DNA of 5,925 nucleotides from Sulfurovum sp. (GTDB lineage Bacteria; Campylobacterota; Campylobacteria; Campylobacterales; Sulfurovaceae): contig JAPHUJ010000256.1 in the NCBI GenBank assembly GCA_026193735.1, positions 1 to 5,925 on the forward strand. The letters are read 5' to 3'. The position numbers and the translations under genes are program-made. Positions 4,664 through 5,925 of this stretch are shown here, in pieces. The stretch's first letter is position 1. Each line of letters starts with the position of its first letter. The notes under the pieces are model-generated. The model did not search any database. It had not been told where the DNA came from and was given only the letters and a program-made list of their open reading frames with translations.

Positions 4664-4810
4664 ATGCTTACTCCCTTTGTTTATTATAGAACGCGTTTTG
4701 AGCAAAGCCCAAAAAACTACGCTAACGCTGAGTTTGCTTCAGCAGCAAGCTCAAACGACAAGTCGTTTTTTTCTATTTGATCTTCACTACAGCCAAGTAG
4801 TAGAAAATGG
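4664..4810 (-). promoter_or_regulatory. Long structured 5' leader of rpmI-rplT, candidate L20 autoregulatory leader
   Basis: About 147 nt separate the predicted transcript start from rpmI. On the minus strand three stems compete for the same bases. One is a local hairpin AAACGAC/GTCGTTT (4753-4768). The second is TTGCT/AGCAA extended by GAG/CTC (4730-4752). The third is a long-range pairing of CGTTTGAGC (4749-4757) with the segment 4694-4703 (GCTCAAAACG, one bulged A). The last closes a domain near the ribosome binding site. Such alternatives are expected of an L20-responsive leader, but no match to a known L20 leader was established. Confidence 0.4.
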
Positions 4811-4816
4811 GACGGT

Positions 4817-4822
4817 ATTATA
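4817..4822 (-). promoter_or_regulatory. -10 element of the rpmI-rplT operon
   Basis: Consensus TATAAT on the minus strand within TTGGGTATAAT; A/T-rich tracts lie upstream and no -35 is visible. A start near 4810 defines the long leader. Confidence 0.6.
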
Positions 4823-4957
4823 CCCAATTTTTATAAAAGATTTCTAAAACTTCCTCATCCATCTACTTGATGCGTGAATCCGTGGGTTAAAATAAATTTA
4901 AAGCTGTAAATTCACAGGTAAAACCCGAGAATGACGTGAAAACTCTAACCCTATTTG

Positions 4958-4966
4958 TGATAAAAT
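4958..4966 (+). promoter_or_regulatory. Extended -10 promoter of mutS
   Basis: TGA-TAAAAT, a TGn-extended -10. A start near 4973 leaves a ~22-nt leader with GAGGG (4982-4986) before the GTG at 4995, and only ~7 nt before the in-frame ATG at 4980, which argues for the GTG start. Confidence 0.6.
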
Positions 4967-4994
4967 CTATCAATCAAAAATGAGGGCTTGCCTA

Positions 4995-5925
4995 GTGGAT
5001 AAAATCACCGAAATACTTTCGCAGAGAAAGAAGCTTCTTACTGAAATCTACTTTGACCTGCAACTTCATTTTGAAGAAAAGTATGGGAAAGATGCTCTTG
5101 TCCTGATGGAGATAGGCACATTTTTTGAAGTCTATGAAGTCAACAATGATGCAAAAAAAGTAGGCAAAGCAAAAGAAATAGCTGAGCTCCTGAACATCCA
5201 ACTCACACGAAAAAGCAAAGCCATCTTAGAGAACTCGATCTCTAACCCTTTACTTGCCGGAGTACCTGCTGTTTCACTTGACCGTTACCTTTCTCGCCTT
5301 ATCTCTACAAAAAAATATACCATTATCGTTGTCAAGCAAAAGGGGGAGATGCCGAACATCAAACGTTATGTGTCAAACATCATCTCTCCGGGTACTAATT
5401 TTGAGTACCTGAGCGAACCCGGCGAAAACAATATCGTTTCTTTACTCATAGATGAAAATGCCGGTATCTTTTCTGTAGGTTACTCTGCCATAGATGTCAG
5501 TACGGGGAAAACCATCTGTAACGAGATACACTCCACCCGTGATGACAAAACGTATGCCCTGGATGAAGTTTTTAACCTTTTGCAGACCTATACTACTTCA
5601 GAGGTCATCATCACACTTGACAGTAAAGAGATAGACAAAGCGTGGATAGTACATTATTTGGAACTCGAGTCTCTCCATTACTCGGTCAATACAAAACGCT
5701 TTAAAATACAATTTCAGAATGAACTCTTTACCCGTGTCTTCAACATCAACTCTTTTCTTTCCAGCATTGAATTTTTAGACCTTGAACGACACCCTTATAC
5801 CACAGAGTCCCTGGCTGTATTGATCGACTTCATTATCGAGCATGATGAAAGCATTATAGAGAAGATGAACAAGCCACAATTCTTGGGCAATAACCGTTAT
5901 ATGTACATCGGTAACAATGCGATGG
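4995..5925 (+). CDS. DNA mismatch repair protein MutS, N-terminal part (possibly MutS7 subfamily)
   Basis: 310 codons are present; the gene continues past the right edge. The mismatch-recognition domain I is intact: [16 protein letters not shown] contains the Phe-x-Glu (F-F-E) equivalent of the E. coli FYE motif that stacks on the mismatched base. [32 protein letters not shown] and [16 protein letters not shown] match the rest of domain I. The connector domain follows (~145-265), and [14 protein letters not shown] at the window's end enters the core lever domain. MutS2, the common Campylobacterota homologue, lacks domain I, so this is a mismatch-type MutS. The N-terminal style ([26 protein letters not shown]) suggests MutS7, the group shared by Campylobacterota, giant viruses and octocoral mitochondria; this is from memory and needs the C-terminus (HNH domain). 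Start: GTG 4995 with GAGGG eight bases upstream; an in-frame ATG at 4980 would add five residues but has no ribosome binding site. Confidence 0.9.
   Translation, partial: MDKITEILSQRKKLLTEIYFDLQLHFEEKYGKDALVLMEIGTFFEVYEVNNDAKKVGKAKEIAELLNIQLTRKSKAILENSISNPLLAGVPAVSLDRYLSRLISTKKYTIIVVKQKGEMPNIKRYVSNIISPGTNFEYLSEPGENNIVSLLIDENAGIFSVGYSAIDVSTGKTICNEIHSTRDDKTYALDEVFNLLQTYTTSEVIITLDSKEIDKAWIVHYLELESLHYSVNTKRFKIQFQNELFTRVFNINSFLSSIEFLDLERHPYTTESLAVLIDFIIEHDESIIEKMNKPQFLGNNRYMYIGNNAM

Noticed and set aside
4683..4688. TATAAT on the minus strand close to rpmI
   Set aside because: A start from it would fall near 4676, inside the rpmI ribosome binding site, so it is unlikely to drive this gene.
4569..4847. 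Plus-strand 92-codon hydrophobic frame
   Set aside because: It is antisense to rpmI and its leader; the hydrophobicity comes from Lys/Arg-rich codons read backwards.

Overview
The window looks like a chromosomal segment of a member of the Campylobacterota (formerly Epsilonproteobacteria), probably a Sulfurimonas/Sulfurovum-type marine or sulfur-oxidising relative. This rests on the AT-rich composition, AAGGA-type ribosome binding sites, promoters with a good -10 (TATAAT, TATACT, often TGn-extended) but no visible -35, and the gene content: a ferredoxin:thioredoxin reductase-rhodanese fusion and a MutS whose N-terminus resembles the MutS7 type. The genus is an inference; no rRNA gene is present.

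Left part (1-1073, minus strand): a two-gene operon encoding a gluconate 2-dehydrogenase subunit 3-like exported small subunit and, overlapping it by ATGA, the N-terminal 192 residues of a GMC-family FAD oxidoreductase that runs off the left edge. A divergent control region with a perfect 15-bp palindrome follows (1074-1270).

Centre-left (1271-2319, plus strand): the most interesting part. A small lipoprotein with GKCG motifs is followed, after a terminator, by a DoxX-family membrane protein and a secreted Cys-rich peptide with six GKC motifs (EGKCG right after the signal peptide). This resembles HvfA (oxazolone/thioamide copper-binding RiPP precursor) plus the DoxX-type HvfX partner. The modifying pair HvfB (MNIO, DUF692) and HvfC (DUF2063) is absent from the window. 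The lipoprotein may be a membrane-anchored second substrate.

Centre-right (2432-3654, plus strand): a two-gene operon of a lipoprotein built from two copies of a ~40-residue module, and a cytoplasmic protein joining a ferredoxin:thioredoxin reductase catalytic domain (4Fe-4S plus redox disulfide) to a rhodanese domain. A C10 tract and a long hairpin follow directly.

Right part: the ribosomal protein operon rpmI-rplT (4663 down to 3994, minus strand) with a ~147-nt structured leader, then the divergent 5' part of a mutS gene (4995 to the right edge). The themes are thiol, copper and sulfur redox chemistry in the centre, flanked by housekeeping genes on the right and a periplasmic sugar/alcohol-type dehydrogenase on the left.
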